This document shows, in pieces, positions 1 to 10,317 of a stretch of DNA of 64,000 bases. The stretch's first letter is position 1; each line of letters starts with the position of its first letter. Source of the stretch: Chitinophagaceae bacterium (lineage in GTDB: Bacteria > Bacteroidota > Bacteroidia > Chitinophagales > Chitinophagaceae); contig SEAC01000007.1 in NCBI GenBank assembly GCA_004173235.1, positions 37,538 through 101,537 of the forward strand, in the 5' to 3' direction. The notes under the pieces are model-generated. The model had not been told where the DNA came from. It saw only the letters and a list, made by a program, of their open reading frames with translations, and ran no database searches. The translations under genes were made by a program, and so were the position numbers.

Positions 1-2
1 CC

Positions 3-581
3 GCTTACTACATCGAAAAGTTGTTCAACAGCCAGCTTCCACGCAGCGTACCCGGCATCCTGCTGCAGTCGTTCATCGCCATTGCCCTCGTAGAAGAAGG
101 GCTCAAGTTTCTTGCCCTTCGCTACTACTGCTTCCGTCTCGATTCGTTCGACGAGCCGCTCGATGGTATCGTATACAGCATAATGGTGAGCATGGGGTTC
201 GCCACCATCGAAAACGTTGCCTACGTAGCGAGCCATGGCTACAGCGTGCTGCTCAGCCGAACGTTCACCAGCGTGCCCGCGCACGCATGCTTCGCTGCCA
301 TCATGGGTTATTACGTGGGGCTTGCACAACTGGCTCCCTGGAAGCGCGGCGTATTTTTTCGCAACGGCCTCATTCGCGCGATCCTCTTTCACGGATGCTA
401 CGATTCCTTCCTGCTGCTCACCGAAAACAAGTGGCTCAAACAATACGTGTCGGAAGCGCTCCTGCTTACGGGCGCCATCTATTCCCTATTCGTTGCGCTG
501 CGTTTGAGTCGCCGCCTGTTCCGCCAGCACCGCGAAGTGTCGAAGAACCTGTTCACCAAAGATGATGTAAAAGATGTCTGA
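3..581 (+). CDS. PrsW family intramembrane metalloprotease (5' truncated)
   Basis: The reading frame is open to the left edge, so the N-terminus lies outside the window. The visible part carries the PrsW signature: an EEGLK motif (EExxK zinc-ligand/catalytic motif), then FDEPLDGIVYS, GFATIENVAYV, a conserved His in a membrane segment (PAHACFAAIMGYYVG) and a second His in HGCYDSF. Several hydrophobic helices fit a polytopic membrane protease. Known PrsW proteins cleave anti-sigma factors inside the membrane; the substrate here is unknown. The last codons and the stop lie inside a GATGTCTGATGTCGG repeat tract, so the C-terminal tail is partly repeat-encoded. A bidirectional terminator follows. 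Confidence 0.85.
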   Translation, partial: AYYIEKLFNSQLPRSVPGILLQSFIAIALVEEGLKFLALRYYCFRLDSFDEPLDGIVYSIMVSMGFATIENVAYVASHGYSVLLSRTFTSVPAHACFAAIMGYYVGLAQLAPWKRGVFFRNGLIRAILFHGCYDSFLLLTENKWLKQYVSEALLLTGAIYSLFVALRLSRRLFRQHREVSKNLFTKDDVKDV

Positions 582-722
582 TGTCGGATGTCTGATGTCT
601 GATGTATGTCGGATTTGGAGAGAAAACGGAAGTAGACGTTGAGTTGGAATGCATCAACTAATAAGAAAAGGATCGCGATGCGATCCTTTTCTTAATATCA
701 GACATCCTACATCAGACATCAG
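567..722. repeat. GATGTC(T/G)GATGTC word repeat, inverted across a terminator
   Basis: Around 567-615 the unit GATGTCTGATGTCGG is repeated imperfectly on the plus strand; around 695-722 the complement (ACATCCTACATCAGACATC) appears, so the two tracts face each other across the terminator hairpin. The same vocabulary recurs at 27660-27730 inside the trp operon. Only the pattern is seen; no function is known to me. Confidence 0.7.
662..694. terminator. Bidirectional intrinsic terminator
   Basis: Perfect 15-bp stem (TAAGAAAAGGATCGC with its complement) and a 3-nt GAT loop, with A- and T-rich outer arms that make it work in both directions. It sits between the convergent PrsW gene and the PorP/SprF gene. 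Confidence 0.85.
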
Positions 723-726
723 CGAT

Positions 727-1743
727 CTAAAACCTGGGGCAATGCATCGCGTTGAGCGATGAATTATCCACGTTGCGGCGGAAGCCCACGAAAGTGAGCG
801 AAAGCTCGAAGCCACCGCGACCGAGGCTGGAGGTCTTGAGCTTCGATATGTTCACGTCGTAGCTGAGGCCGAAGGCGAGGCCCTTGTATTCGGCTTTCAC
901 TGTAGGAATAAGCGCATCGTTCCAGCGAACGAACGCACCCGCCGACAGCATCAGGTCGGGCATGTCCATATCGGGACCAAATTTCATGTTGTACAGCAAA
1001 CCGCCGATCAGGTATTGGCTCTTGTCCTGCACCACCACGTCGGAGTGCATGATGAGATTCGTGTTCTCGGCCATGCCCAGCTTCAGCGCGCCGGAAAGCA
1101 CGTACTTGGGCGCGAGCTCGATGGCAGACGACTGGAAGAAGGTATTCTTGGGACGGGTGAGGTGGTGCATGGCTACGCCGAGCACGAAGCTGTTGTCCAC
1201 GTTCTCACCAAAGCCGCCATTGAGGCTGAGCCCCGCTGATCCATCGAAGTAGCGGTAACCGTTTGTTGCCAGCGGCTCGCCATCGGTGCCGTTGTCGAAC
1301 GTGTTGTTCGTAGTGATCTTGCTGCGGTCGATACGACGTTGCACCACGCCGCCCATGAAACCGGCGGAGAGGTACAGGTTGCGCACCGAGCTGAGCGACT
1401 TATGAAAATTCACTGCTGGCAGTATGTGCAGCGTCTGCATGCTGCTGCTCCCCGCCTCGTCGTGGAAAACCTGCATCCCTATGGTTGCATAGTTGTCGCC
1501 CCCTCCCACTTTAAGTTTGTATTCGGCATTGGCCGAGATCGTTTTGTACGCATTGGCAACGCTGTTCCACTGGCTGCGGTACACGGCCTGCACGCGGTAG
1601 TCGCCGTTGACGATACCGGCAAGTGCGGGGTTGCGAAACAGCGGCGTTTCGTAAAACTGCGAGAAGTGAATATCCTGTGCGTGCACGGTTCCTGCAGCCA
1701 CGAGCGCGAGGGCGCCCAAAATCAGTTTGCGGATGTTCTTCAT
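727..1743 (-). CDS. PorP/SprF family type IX secretion system membrane protein
   Basis: 338 aa with a clear N-terminal signal peptide (MKNIRKLILGALALVAAG..., cleavage after HAQ) followed by the PorP/SprF start DIHFSQFYETPLFRNPALAG, diagnostic for the family. These are outer-membrane beta-barrel-like proteins that partner type IX secretion clients with type-B C-terminal domains. It lies 10 nt downstream of the giant PKD-CHU_C gene on the same strand, the arrangement seen for SprB-SprF-type pairs, so it is probably the dedicated exporter or anchor of that protein (inference). Confidence 0.9.
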   Translation of the reverse strand: MKNIRKLILGALALVAAGTVHAQDIHFSQFYETPLFRNPALAGIVNGDYRVQAVYRSQWNSVANAYKTISANAEYKLKVGGGDNYATIGMQVFHDEAGSSSMQTLHILPAVNFHKSLSSVRNLYLSAGFMGGVVQRRIDRSKITTNNTFDNGTDGEPLATNGYRYFDGSAGLSLNGGFGENVDNSFVLGVAMHHLTRPKNTFFQSSAIELAPKYVLSGALKLGMAENTNLIMHSDVVVQDKSQYLIGGLLYNMKFGPDMDMPDLMLSAGAFVRWNDALIPTVKAEYKGLAFGLSYDVNISKLKTSSLGRGGFELSLTFVGFRRNVDNSSLNAMHCPRF

Positions 1744-1753
1744 GTCGGATGCG

Positions 1754-4700
1754 TTATTGGAGTAAGGTTAGGTCGCCCTTCACAGGGATGACAGAATTGT
1801 TGGTGCAGATGATCTCGGCGGTGTAGATGTACACATCTGCCGCAGCCTTTTTACCGCGCAGCATGCCGTCCCATCCGTCGATGGCGTTGTTCGCCTTAAT
1901 ATTAGTGCGCTCAAACACCACCTCGCCCCATCGGTTGTAGATGCGGAACGAGCGGATGCCCACGACGCCCGTACCACGCGGATAGAATACGTCGTTCATG
2001 CCGTCGCCGTTGGGCGAGAAGGTGTTGGGGAAGAAGAAGTTTCCGCTTCCGCAAAGCACATTCAGGCGCATGTCGTCGAAGGTGGTGCAGCCGCCGGCGT
2101 TGCGCACCAGCAGGCGATAGATCTGGTCGTGGTTGGCAAGCACCTCGGGTCGCGGGCAGCTGGCGCAGGTAAGGCCGGCGGAAGGCACCCACTGGTACGA
2201 TGTAACATCGGGGCTAACCGTTGCACGAAGCGTATCGCGCGATCCGGCCGAAAGGAACAGGTCGGGACCTGCATCCACAACGGGCATCGGGAACACATGC
2301 ACCGTCGATGTAGCCGTCACGTTGTTACATCCAAAGCGGTCGCTGATGTTCACGGTGTACGTGATCACTGTATCCTTCGTTGGTGTAACCGTTGGATTGG
2401 GAAGCGTCGGGTCGTTAAGGAAGTCGGCAGGTGTCCAGAGGTAGGTATCGCCACCGCTGGTGTTCAGTTGAACCGTGCCGCCAAGGCAAAGCGAATCGCG
2501 GAGTACCGGAGGCACGAAGCTGAAGGCCTGGTGCACTACTACGTGCACGGAGTCGAGCTTGCTGCAGCCGTTGGCATCGGTGCCCGTGACAAAGAAGGTC
2601 TGGTTGCTAGTGGGGTTCACCGAAGGTGTGGGGCAGGTGGTGCAGCTGAGCGAAGGATTCGCCGTCCACACATAGGTAACACCGCCCGAAGGGATCAGGG
2701 TGATGGCGTTGCCACGGCAAAGCGCCGTGTCGATGCCCGCGTCAATCACAGGCAGCCCGAATACCGTTACCGAACGCGTCGCTGTATCGCGGCAGCCGTT
2801 GGGGTGAATGGCAATGAGCGTGTCGGGGAATACACCCACCGTGCCGAACAACTGGTTGCCCGGGTTCTGCACTGCAGATACGTTGCCGTTGCCGAAGCGC
2901 CAGTCCCAGGTCATCGTAGCGGAACCGGGGTTGCGAACTGCCGTGCCGCCGAAGTTGATCGTAGCGGGCACGCAACCGGATGGGTTGAGTGGCGTGATGT
3001 CCACCTGCGGGCTTACGTGCACCGTAATGGTTTGCGTGCTGGCAGTGCCGGTGCAACCCGATTGCGATGTATTGGTAAGCGTGGCCGTATAAATGCCGGG
3101 CGTAGTGTAGTTGTGTTGCGGGTTCTGTGCATCCACGGTGGCACTGCCGTCACCGAAGTTCCATACCCAGTTGGTGATGGGCTCGTTGCTTTGCGAGAGG
3201 CCGCTGAAGTTGACGATACCCGAATCGCAAAGGTTGCGGATGCTGGCATTTACGCCCGGGAAGACCTTATACGAATGGACTATGTCGTTACCGAAGATCG
3301 AAACCGTGCAGCCGGTGTTGTCTTTTAGGATGATACGCGGCAGGAAAGAGCCTGTATCTGCAAAGGTGTGCGACTGCAGGTTTTGTGCGGATGGAACCCA
3401 GAGCGTGTTGCCATCGCCGAAGTCCCAGATGAGTGAGTCGGAGTGCGTGGACGTTGCCGCGAAGCTGACGCCCACAGGCGCGCAGCCGCTGAGCGGGTTG
3501 TAGGTCAGCGTTCCCTGCGGTCCGAGGATCTCGACGGTCTGCGTCGTGTCATCCACGCAGCCGCCCGGACCTGTTACCGTGAGCTTCACCTGGAAGGTAC
3601 CTGCGAGGTTGTAGATCTTGAACGCGGTATCGCGCAGTGAAGAAGTGCTGCCGTCGCCGAAGTCCCAAACCTGCGAGGTGAAGTTGAGCGAGTTGTTCAC
3701 GAAGGTGTCTTTCAGCGGAGGACAGTTGCCGAAGAGCGACGAAGCGGTGAACGAAGCAAAGGGATAGCTGATCTTAATGAAGTCGGGACGGGTGAGCGTT
3801 GCCGAGCAACCGTATTGATCGGTCACGGTGAGCGTCACGCTGAACGTATCAACGCCGGCGTAGTTGTGGATCGGGTTGAACTGCGTGTTGTGCGGGCTTC
3901 CGTCGCCGAAATCCCAATCGTAGTTCAGCGGAGCCGACCCGGTGGAGTTGTTGGTAAAGGCGATGGGACGGTTGGTGCAATTCACCGTATCGCTCGAAGT
4001 GAAATCGGCCGTAGGGCGCGAGATGATGACGGCGTTGGTGGCTGTGTAGTATCCCGAGCAACCATTGGCGTCGCGTACTTCGAGTTGAACGGTGTAGGTG
4101 CCGCTGGCTGCATAATGGTGAAGCACAGAAGCCGCGTTGTCGGTAGTGGCCGGAGTGGTATCGCCAAAGGTCCAGATGTTGTCCACGATGGGCGAGCTGC
4201 CGTCGCCTGTAGAAATGTTGCTGAAAGAAACGTCGTTGCCACCGGGCTGCAGGCAGAACGTCTGGTTGGCCGGCGTGAAGTTGGCAAAAGGCCCCGACAC
4301 CGTTACGTTGGTGTTGGCGGAGCTGACGCAACCGTTGATGTCGGTGATGTTGAGCGAGACGGTATATGTGTTGGAAGTGGAATAGGCGTGCGTGGCCGAG
4401 CCGGGCGTGCTAGCCGTTGTGGCATCGCCAAAATCCCAGAGCCAGCTGCTGACGTTGGCGGCGTTGATGCCCGTAGCGGTAAAGGTGAACGGCGCGCCCT
4501 TGCAATTGGTGAGAGTGGAGGCCGTGAAGGCCGGCGTTTCGGCCACTACACGCACTACCTGTTGCACCGTATGCGTACAGGAGCCTTGTGTTACGGTAAG
4601 CGTTACCGTATAAGTACCGGAAGCCGCATAGGTGTATGAAGGATCAGAGGCGTTCGAATGCGCAGAGCCATCTCCGAAATCCCAGTCGTAAGTAACAGGC

Positions 4701-6604
4701 TGGGTGATGTCTACAACCGAATTGTTGTCGAAGGTCTTTGTGAGCTTATCGGCGCAGGTACCGGCAAACGTAAAGCGGGCGATAGGCGGCAGCACTTTGA
4801 TGAGGTTTTGCTGCAGCAGTGTGTCGCGGCAGAATCCGTTCACGGCTACAAGCATCACGCTGAAGGTGCCAGTATCCTGGTATACATAGTTCGGGTTGAT
4901 CTGGCCGGAAACGCCGCCATCACCGAAGTTCCATTGATACGTGGTAGTGGGCGTTGTGTTGGTGCTGTTGTTGGTGAACTGCACCGAGTTGGTGGCGCAT
5001 ACACTTGTGGGTGTAGCCGAGAAGGCAGCCGTTGGGCGCGAGCTCGTGTTCACCGCTCCTGTCATCGTGAGCGTGCTGGTGCAACCGCTTACCGTGGTAA
5101 CCGTGAGCGTTACTGTGTACGAACCGTTACCGGTATACGTATAGGTGGGAGTCTCCAGGTTCGACGTTCCGCCGTCGCCGAAGGTCCAGGCCCAGGTGCT
5201 GATGGCTTCGTTCGTTTGCACCGTTGGGATGGGGTCGATCGTAAGGGGCGAGCAGCCGCTTTTGGGAAGACCTGAAATAGAGATCTGCGGGTTCTGAACC
5301 GAGATGTAGCCGGTCTTCGTTTCCGTTGCCGTGCAGCCGTTGGCGCCTGTGACGGTAAGCGTTACCGTGAAAAAGCCGGTAGTGCTGTAAGTATGTGTCG
5401 GGTTGGGTGCCGAAGATGTGCCGCCATCGCCGAAGGTCCAGGCATAGGTGGAGGCGCCCGTGACGGTGGAGGTAAAGTTGACCGTGAGCGGCGCCGAGCA
5501 GGCTACCGTCTGGTTGGCGGCAAAATCGACAGTAGGCTTGGCAAGCACCGTTACCGAATGGGTGGTAAAATCGGAGCAGCCGCCACCAAACTGGTTGGTT
5601 AGCTTCACCACGTAGGTGCCGGGGGTAGCATAGCTTTTTACAGGCAGCGCCGCCGTGGAAGTGGTCGCATCGCCAAAATCCCACACCTGCGAAGACGCGA
5701 TGGGCGCCGAGTTGTTGGTCAGCACCAGGTTTTCACCCACACAAATGGGCGTGCCCACGGTGAAGGCGGTGGTAGATCCCACATTCACGAGGGCGGTGCG
5801 GATCACCGAATCGCGGCAGGTGAAGGGGTTGGTCACCACGAGCTTGACGCTATAGGTGCCCGCAGTGGTATACGTATGCGAGGGGCTGGTTTGTGTGGAG
5901 TTGCCGCCATCGCCAAAATCCCACTGGTAGGTATTGCCCGTGCCCGTGGACGTATTGGTGAAGTTGACCGTATGCGGAACCGTACAGTTGTTCGGGTTCG
6001 AATTGGTGAAGCCGGCTACCGGCTTCGTCCCGACCTTGATGTATTGGTCTTTGGTCACCGCCTTGCTGCAACCGCTGCTGTTGGTAACCAGCAGGGTGAT
6101 GGTGTAGAGGCCGGGCACCGGGTAGTTGTGCACGGGGTTCGCCACCGATGCAGGGTTGCCGTCGCCAAGATCCCAGCTATACGAAATAACAGGTGTGGTC
6201 GAGGTTACGGTGCTGGTAAACTGCGTGTTGAGCGGAGCGCAACCGATATTTTCCACGCCTGTGAAATCTACCGTAGGGCTGGGCAGAACGGTAATGTAAT
6301 CGGTCTTGATCACCGAATCGGAGCCGGTGGCATTGGTAACCACGAGCTTCACGGTATAGGTGCCGGGGACGAGGTACGTGGTAGAAGGGCTGCGGAGCGA
6401 GGAGAGCACGCCATTGCCGAGGTCCCAATGCCAGCTGTCGGGCACGCCCGAAGAGGTATCGATGAAGTTGACGACGATAGGCGCGCAACCCGTGCGGGGT
6501 GTTGCTGTGAAACCGGCTCGTAGCTGTGCTTGTGCGGTGTTGACTCCGAGGATGAACAGTAGGGCCAGGAGACAGGTCCGTAAGGGTCTGATTTCGTTGT
6601 GCAT
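1754..6604 (-). CDS. Giant PKD-repeat surface protein with CHU_C (T9SS) C-terminal domain
   Basis: About 1616 aa. I chose the ATG at 6604 because it gives a signal peptide ([20 protein letters not shown]... ending AQAQ); the upstream in-frame extension has no signal features. The body is a run of about 15 PKD domains, counted from WDFGDG-like motifs (WDLGNG, WDFGDG, WTFGDG, WNFGDG, WRFGNG). Two further repeat segments follow (VDAGPD type), then a CHU_C gliding-associated tail with [17 protein letters not shown] and [12 protein letters not shown], ending in WDG...[14 protein letters not shown] tails are type-B secretion signals of the type IX system. Probable cell-surface adhesin or SprB-like filament. 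Paired with the PorP/SprF gene just downstream. A TAnnTTTG box (TATATTTG) lies at 6704-6711 on this strand. Confidence 0.9.
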   Translation of the reverse strand: MHNEIRPLRTCLLALLFILGVNTAQAQLRAGFTATPRTGCAPIVVNFIDTSSGVPDSWHWDLGNGVLSSLRSPSTTYLVPGTYTVKLVVTNATGSDSVIKTDYITVLPSPTVDFTGVENIGCAPLNTQFTSTVTSTTPVISYSWDLGDGNPASVANPVHNYPVPGLYTITLLVTNSSGCSKAVTKDQYIKVGTKPVAGFTNSNPNNCTVPHTVNFTNTSTGTGNTYQWDFGDGGNSTQTSPSHTYTTAGTYSVKLVVTNPFTCRDSVIRTALVNVGSTTAFTVGTPICVGENLVLTNNSAPIASSQVWDFGDATTSTAALPVKSYATPGTYVVKLTNQFGGGCSDFTTHSVTVLAKPTVDFAANQTVACSAPLTVNFTSTVTGASTYAWTFGDGGTSSAPNPTHTYSTTGFFTVTLTVTGANGCTATETKTGYISVQNPQISISGLPKSGCSPLTIDPIPTVQTNEAISTWAWTFGDGGTSNLETPTYTYTGNGSYTVTLTVTTVSGCTSTLTMTGAVNTSSRPTAAFSATPTSVCATNSVQFTNNSTNTTPTTTYQWNFGDGGVSGQINPNYVYQDTGTFSVMLVAVNGFCRDTLLQQNLIKVLPPIARFTFAGTCADKLTKTFDNNSVVDITQPVTYDWDFGDGSAHSNASDPSYTYAASGTYTVTLTVTQGSCTHTVQQVVRVVAETPAFTASTLTNCKGAPFTFTATGINAANVSSWLWDFGDATTASTPGSATHAYSTSNTYTVSLNITDINGCVSSANTNVTVSGPFANFTPANQTFCLQPGGNDVSFSNISTGDGSSPIVDNIWTFGDTTPATTDNAASVLHHYAASGTYTVQLEVRDANGCSGYYTATNAVIISRPTADFTSSDTVNCTNRPIAFTNNSTGSAPLNYDWDFGDGSPHNTQFNPIHNYAGVDTFSVTLTVTDQYGCSATLTRPDFIKISYPFASFTASSLFGNCPPLKDTFVNNSLNFTSQVWDFGDGSTSSLRDTAFKIYNLAGTFQVKLTVTGPGGCVDDTTQTVEILGPQGTLTYNPLSGCAPVGVSFAATSTHSDSLIWDFGDGNTLWVPSAQNLQSHTFADTGSFLPRIILKDNTGCTVSIFGNDIVHSYKVFPGVNASIRNLCDSGIVNFSGLSQSNEPITNWVWNFGDGSATVDAQNPQHNYTTPGIYTATLTNTSQSGCTGTASTQTITVHVSPQVDITPLNPSGCVPATINFGGTAVRNPGSATMTWDWRFGNGNVSAVQNPGNQLFGTVGVFPDTLIAIHPNGCRDTATRSVTVFGLPVIDAGIDTALCRGNAITLIPSGGVTYVWTANPSLSCTTCPTPSVNPTSNQTFFVTGTDANGCSKLDSVHVVVHQAFSFVPPVLRDSLCLGGTVQLNTSGGDTYLWTPADFLNDPTLPNPTVTPTKDTVITYTVNISDRFGCNNVTATSTVHVFPMPVVDAGPDLFLSAGSRDTLRATVSPDVTSYQWVPSAGLTCASCPRPEVLANHDQIYRLLVRNAGGCTTFDDMRLNVLCGSGNFFFPNTFSPNGDGMNDVFYPRGTGVVGIRSFRIYNRWGEVVFERTNIKANNAIDGWDGMLRGKKAAADVYIYTAEIICTNNSVIPVKGDLTLLQ

Positions 6605-6847
6605 AAGGTTAGTTTGGTGTTTTTCGTGCGGGAAAGCTTCCTTTCCCGTGGGCCGCATTCTCCGGACGGCCGCCTCCCCCAGGACACCATGCTGCAGGGT
6701 GACCAAATATACCAAAAACTGCCATTTTGGGCATTCCTTTCCGGCAGGAAGTTCAAAACGCCGGATGAATTGCGGATTTCCGAGTGCGGTTCCCGCCGAG
6801 CTTCCCGATCATTCTTTCCCACCTGCCTACCTTCCAAAGGAATGCAG

Positions 6848-6855
6848 TACCTTTG
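6848..6855 (+). promoter_or_regulatory. Bacteroidota -7 box (TACCTTTG) of ahcY
   Basis: TACCTTTG fits the TAnnTTTG consensus and lies 20 nt before the ahcY ATG, giving a short leader. No convincing -33 TTTG was found at the right distance. Confidence 0.55.
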
Positions 6856-6875
6856 CGCCTCAAATCCCGCAAAAA

Positions 6876-8204
6876 ATGTCAACATTAACCCGTTCCAACA
6901 TCAACTTCAGCCTTCCCTACAAGGTGAAAGATATGAGCCTCGCCGAGTGGGGCCGCAAAGAGATCCGCCTTGCCGAGGCCGAAATGCCCGGCCTGATGGC
7001 CATTCGTGCCGAGTACGGTCCTTCGCAGCCGCTCAAGGGTGCCCGCATCGCCGGCTGCCTGCACATGACCATCCAGACGGCCGTGCTCATCGAAACCCTC
7101 GTAGCCCTCGGCGCTGAAGTGAAGTGGAGCTCCTGTAATATCTTCTCCACGCAAGACCATGCCGCCGCCGCCATCGCTGCTGCCGGTATCGGTGTATTTG
7201 CCTGGAAAGGCCAGACCCTCGAGGAAGCCGACTGGTGCATCGAGCAAACGCTCTTCTTCGGCTCGGCCGACAAGCCCCTCAACATGATCCTCGACGATGG
7301 CGGCGACCTCACCAACATCGTGCTTGATAAATACCCCGAGCTGGTGCAGCACGTGAAAGGTATCTCCGAAGAGACCACCACGGGTGTACACCGCCTCTAC
7401 GAGCGCATGATGAAAGGCACGCTCCCCGTTCCTGCCATCAACGTGAACGACTCGGTTACCAAATCGAAGTTCGACAACAAGTACGGCTGTAAGGAATCGC
7501 TGGTGGACGCCATCCGCCGCGCTACCGACGTGATGATGGCCGGCAAGGTTGCGGTTGTAGGTGGCTATGGCGACGTGGGCAAGGGCTCCGCCGCTTCGCT
7601 CCAGGGCGCAGGCTGCCGTGTGATCGTTACCGAGATCGACCCCATCTGCGCACTGCAGGCCGCGATGGACGGCTTTGAAGTGAAGAAGATGGAGAATGCC
7701 GTAGCTGAGGCCGACATCATCGTTACCGCTTCGGGCTGCCGCGACCTCATCACCGAGAAGCACTTCCGCAAGATGAAGGACAAGGCGATCGTGTGCAACA
7801 TCGGCCACTTCGACATCGAGATCGACATGGCCTGGCTGAACACCGCTTACGGTCACACCAAAGACACCATCAAGCCGCAGGTAGACATCTATAACGTAGA
7901 CGGAAAGGACATCATCGTGCTGGCCGAAGGCCGCCTGGTGAACCTCGGTTGCGCTACGGGCCACCCCTCCTTCGTGATGTCGAACTCCTTCTCCAACCAA
8001 ACGCTGGCGCAGCTGGAGCTCTGGAGCAACAACAGCAACTACGAAAACAAAGTATACGTACTCCCCAAGCACCTCGACGAGAAAGTGGCCCGCCTGCACC
8101 TCTCCAAAGTAGGCGCCGAGATCGACGAGCTCAGCACCGAGCAGGCCGAATACCTGGGCATTTCGAAAGAAGGCCCGTTCAAGCCGGAGTTGTACAGATA
8201 CTAA
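6876..8204 (+). CDS. ahcY: Adenosylhomocysteinase (S-adenosylhomocysteine hydrolase)
   Basis: 442 aa, a normal length for the bacterial enzyme. It hydrolyses S-adenosylhomocysteine to adenosine and homocysteine in the methyl cycle, cytosolic and NAD-dependent. Visible family marks: [20 protein letters not shown] and [14 protein letters not shown] near the N-terminus, the NAD-binding [11 protein letters not shown] around residue 228, and the C-terminal KPELYRY that reaches the active site of the neighbouring subunit. The frame stays open for 172 codons upstream, but the ATG at 6876 gives the conserved start and follows a promoter box. Followed by a GAAA-loop terminator. Confidence 0.97.
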   Translation: MSTLTRSNINFSLPYKVKDMSLAEWGRKEIRLAEAEMPGLMAIRAEYGPSQPLKGARIAGCLHMTIQTAVLIETLVALGAEVKWSSCNIFSTQDHAAAAIAAAGIGVFAWKGQTLEEADWCIEQTLFFGSADKPLNMILDDGGDLTNIVLDKYPELVQHVKGISEETTTGVHRLYERMMKGTLPVPAINVNDSVTKSKFDNKYGCKESLVDAIRRATDVMMAGKVAVVGGYGDVGKGSAASLQGAGCRVIVTEIDPICALQAAMDGFEVKKMENAVAEADIIVTASGCRDLITEKHFRKMKDKAIVCNIGHFDIEIDMAWLNTAYGHTKDTIKPQVDIYNVDGKDIIVLAEGRLVNLGCATGHPSFVMSNSFSNQTLAQLELWSNNSNYENKVYVLPKHLDEKVARLHLSKVGAEIDELSTEQAEYLGISKEGPFKPELYRY

Positions 8205-8227
8205 GTCAAAAGGAAAAAGTCAAAATG

Positions 8228-8257
8228 CCCCGGCGGAAACGCTGGGGTATTTTTTTG
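8228..8257 (+). terminator. Intrinsic terminator of ahcY (GAAA tetraloop)
   Basis: CCCCGGCG-GAAA-CGCTGGGG stem-loop followed by TATTTTTTT. The core and tetraloop closely match the terminator at 11715-11745. Confidence 0.85.
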
Positions 8258-8362
8258 AATTGCTAAAGCTTCGACGCGAAGATCCTACGTGTGGCGAACC
8301 CTGCACCTAAAGTAAACCGGTCGCAGAACATTCCCAACCACAACCTGCGTGTCCGCATCGAT

Positions 8363-8522
8363 AGCGCAGGCCCTGCCGGGCGCGCTTGCGCTTTCTTAAA
8401 CAATGATTGCCGCAACACAACAAAAGCGGCCAGAAGCCGCCTGCAATCATTGTTCGCGAAGCACTAAAATAAAGTGGTTACCTCATGCAACAAATCCGTT
8501 TTCATGGGAGCCCCTGTTGTGC
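8363..8522 (-). other. attC-like site with inserted structured element (3' end of cassette array 1)
   Basis: Read on the minus strand it begins with an R''/L''-like end (GCACAACAGGGGCTC) after the small ORF. It then departs from the normal attC plan: a region with the 10-bp inverted repeat CAATGATTGC/GCAATCATTG around an inner GCGGC/GCCGC hairpin, ending in GCGCAAGC and GCCCGGCAGGGCCTGC. No GTTRRRY end is visible on the far side. The same ~160-bp arrangement, with changed but still pairing bases, occurs at 62193-62351. Either a degenerate attC or an attC into which a small non-coding element has inserted. Confidence 0.5.
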
Positions 8523-8801
8523 GCTGTCGTCCCGAGGTCGGCCATTCATGAGGTCAATATCTACAGTCCATTCAGCATGTTGGCCTACTTCTTTGAGAGG
8601 CCGTTTATACAAAGTGAAGGAAACGCTATTATCAAGTCTCAAAGTAAACTGCTGATCAGAATCGTACTCAATTGCAAAACTCGTCTCGTTAGTCACAAAG
8701 CGAAATTGCATGTGGCCATCGAGCTCAATAGAATACGCGACCGGCTCCACCCATACATACTTTGGAGAGTTCGAGTTATTTGAAAACAATATCTCTGTCA
8801 T
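8502..8801 (-). CDS. Small hypothetical cassette protein
   Basis: 99 aa from the ATG at 8801; the frame extends 24 codons further into the neighbouring attC, but that part reads like recombination-site sequence. The protein is polar with alternating beta-type segments and one Cys-free core (MTEILFSNNSNSPKYVWVEP...); no signal peptide or known domain recognised. The stop lies just past the R'' core GCACAAC, so the gene occupies a cassette between two attC-like sites. Function unknown. Confidence 0.5.
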   Translation of the reverse strand: MTEILFSNNSNSPKYVWVEPVAYSIELDGHMQFRFVTNETSFAIEYDSDQQFTLRLDNSVSFTLYKRPLKEVGQHAEWTVDIDLMNGRPRDDSAQQGLP

Positions 8802-8828
8802 TGTTAATGATCGGTCCCACTGGATAGC

Positions 8829-8918
8829 GCATAACGACCAGCTTTGCACTGTGGCCGAGAATGAAAGTACCAATTATAAAACAGTTCGAAGGCCATGACG
8901 CAAGAGCCCATGTTATGC
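8829..8918 (-). other. attC recombination site
   Basis: 90-bp imperfect palindrome bounded by GCATAAC and GTTATGC (perfect complements, 9 bp if GCGCATAAC/GTTATGCGC is counted). Inner arms pair as GCT-TTGC against GCTCTTGC, leaving one extra base, then TGGCC/GGCCA. In canonical attC sites the extrahelical base is on the L'' arm in gene orientation; here that is the minus strand, the strand of all the cassette genes. The lipoprotein stop codon TAA falls inside GCATAAC. Confidence 0.8.
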
Positions 8919-9692
8919 GCCGCCGGTCTCCCATGGAATGCAAGTTCGCTTTAACTCGAATCTAGTCAAGATTGATTTTACCCAATCCCATAAGGCCGTT
9001 CCCTCAGAGCCCCAGCGCTCTATCTCTTTGTAGCCCCTTTCCGTGATATCAGTGGGGTCTTTCCAAGAGCGGTAGCCGAAGACGTAAAGTTTTGATCCAT
9101 CTACGCCAGTTGTGTAATTCGATCTCGTCAATCCCCAAAAGTCGCACCGGCCGAGTCCATCATGAAAAACTTTCCGTTCCTCATCATTTAGAATTATTGT
9201 CGTGTCTATGATCTTGCTTTTTGACTTGTCTTCTTCGCCTTCAGCAGAACTCTCCGCATAGCCAATATCATAAACGACTAAGCGTGACGAAATTGAATCG
9301 TTATTTATCCCAACTATGACACTGGCTATTTGATTACAAAAGGCACGCTGGTACACGAAATGATAACTCTCTTCAAAACCTTCCTCTTTAAAAACGGCTA
9401 GCGATGGGTAAGAGTTTTTCAGATAAGATCTATAGAGTTTGCGAACACTGTCTCTTTTTATATAAGAATCATTCGCCCAGGTAAGGATCCGATTTAGATT
9501 ACCAGTATCGTTTTGTCGGTACGCCCTAAGAACTTTATACGTAAGGTCATTGGAATCTGTATATGGAATAGAGTCCATAATAGCTGAATATTTCACCAAC
9601 GCAATATCTCGTTCGAAGGGCCGAGCCGACCCAGCTCTTTCTCGACAGGAGAAAACAAAAATGAACAAACATAATGTCGGAAGGTATTTCAT
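8913..9692 (-). CDS. Cassette-borne lipoprotein, unknown function
   Basis: 259 aa with a lipoprotein signal (MKYLPTLCLFIFVFSCRE; lipobox FVFSC), so probably attached to the periplasmic or outer membrane. The rest is soluble and charged with no recognised domain. Codon use is more AT-rich than the chromosomal neighbours. Its stop is inside the attC core, and another attC lies just upstream of its start, making it a single-gene cassette. Confidence 0.75.
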   Translation of the reverse strand: MKYLPTLCLFIFVFSCRERAGSARPFERDIALVKYSAIMDSIPYTDSNDLTYKVLRAYRQNDTGNLNRILTWANDSYIKRDSVRKLYRSYLKNSYPSLAVFKEEGFEESYHFVYQRAFCNQIASVIVGINNDSISSRLVVYDIGYAESSAEGEEDKSKSKIIDTTIILNDEERKVFHDGLGRCDFWGLTRSNYTTGVDGSKLYVFGYRSWKDPTDITERGYKEIERWGSEGTALWDWVKSILTRFELKRTCIPWETGGA

Positions 9693-9718
9693 ACTTGTGC
9701 TTTAGAACTGCAGGTGGC

Positions 9719-9810
9719 GCCTAACGACCAGGGCTTTGCGCTGTGGCCGAGAATGAAAGTACGAATTAGAGAACACTTCGAAGGCCATAGTGCAAGAGCC
9801 CCTGTTAGCC
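9719..9810 (-). other. attC recombination site
   Basis: Bounded by GCCTAAC and GTTAGCC. Inner arms: GGGCT-TTGC pairs with GGGCTCTTGC, again leaving the extra base on the minus-strand L'' arm, then GTGGCC with GGCCAT. Nearly identical in design to the site at 8829-8918, with only the terminal loop differing. Confidence 0.8.
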
Positions 9811-10191
9811 GCCGTCCCGCCGAAGGAGCTCTTGGGCAAGTTCGGGAATATCCTCTTCGATATCGTCACGAGAAGGCGTGTTAATTAGGCGCAAGAGCTC
9901 CGAGCGCACTTCCGGCACGAGAGGGTGGTCTTCAACAAGCCAGCGCAATGTTTGATATTTCCATGCGCCATCGTTTGATTGAAGGATGGTCACAATTTCG
10001 CTTGTAAGGTTGCCGGCGATCGTCGAGAGGAAACGGCCAACCAGATGGGCGATAGGCCAATTACCATCTTGGATCCAAGTCAAAAGCTCGCCTACGATCG
10101 GCTTAACTTCTTCGTAGGAACAACCCACTAGTCGTCCTGCGGTCTCTTCGTCGCCCTTGTCTTTGGGAATTAAGTCTTTGGCAGAATCCAT
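9805..10191 (-). CDS. DUF5071 domain protein (cassette gene)
   Basis: 128 aa. LIPKDKGDEE at the start and LLTWIQDGNWPIAHLVGRFL followed by WKYQTLRWLV match the DUF5071 pattern. Predicted soluble, helical, HEAT-like; biochemical role unknown. The stop TAA is inside the R'' core of its attC, and the same 10-mer (GTTAGCCGCC on this strand) marks the cassette start near 10211, as expected for a cassette with one core at each end. Confidence 0.8.
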   Translation of the reverse strand: MDSAKDLIPKDKGDEETAGRLVGCSYEEVKPIVGELLTWIQDGNWPIAHLVGRFLSTIAGNLTSEIVTILQSNDGAWKYQTLRWLVEDHPLVPEVRSELLRLINTPSRDDIEEDIPELAQELLRRDGG

Positions 10192-10210
10192 TGGTAGAGA
10201 ATAAGCGGAT

Positions 10211-10317
10211 GGCGGCTAACATTAGCATTTACGCTCTTACACGAATATAACCGTCCCTTACAGATTAGTTATCAGCACCTAATGGTAGTGCTGTAAAAAT
10301 TGTGCGTTGTGTTAAGC
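10211..10317 (-). other. Possible first attC/attI-like junction of cassette array 1
   Basis: GGCGGCTAAC (left) is the cassette-start core of the DUF5071 cassette; GTTAAGC (right) fits GTTRRRY. The arms between them pair poorly, so this could be a degenerate attC or the old attachment point of the array. No integrase gene lies nearby. Confidence 0.35.

Noticed and set aside
567..722. CRISPR or REP element
   Set aside because: Units of 7-15 nt without spacers and with variable phasing; not a CRISPR, and not the fixed REP fold.
2129..3328. 399-aa plus-strand frame over the PKD gene
   Set aside because: It is antisense to a clearly real gene with PKD motifs; composition (Arg/Gly/Val-rich) is typical of a complementary shadow of a GC-rich repeat gene.
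6360..6875. 172-codon extension before ahcY
   Set aside because: It overlaps the PKD gene's start on the other strand and lacks family similarity; the ATG at 6876 gives the conserved start.
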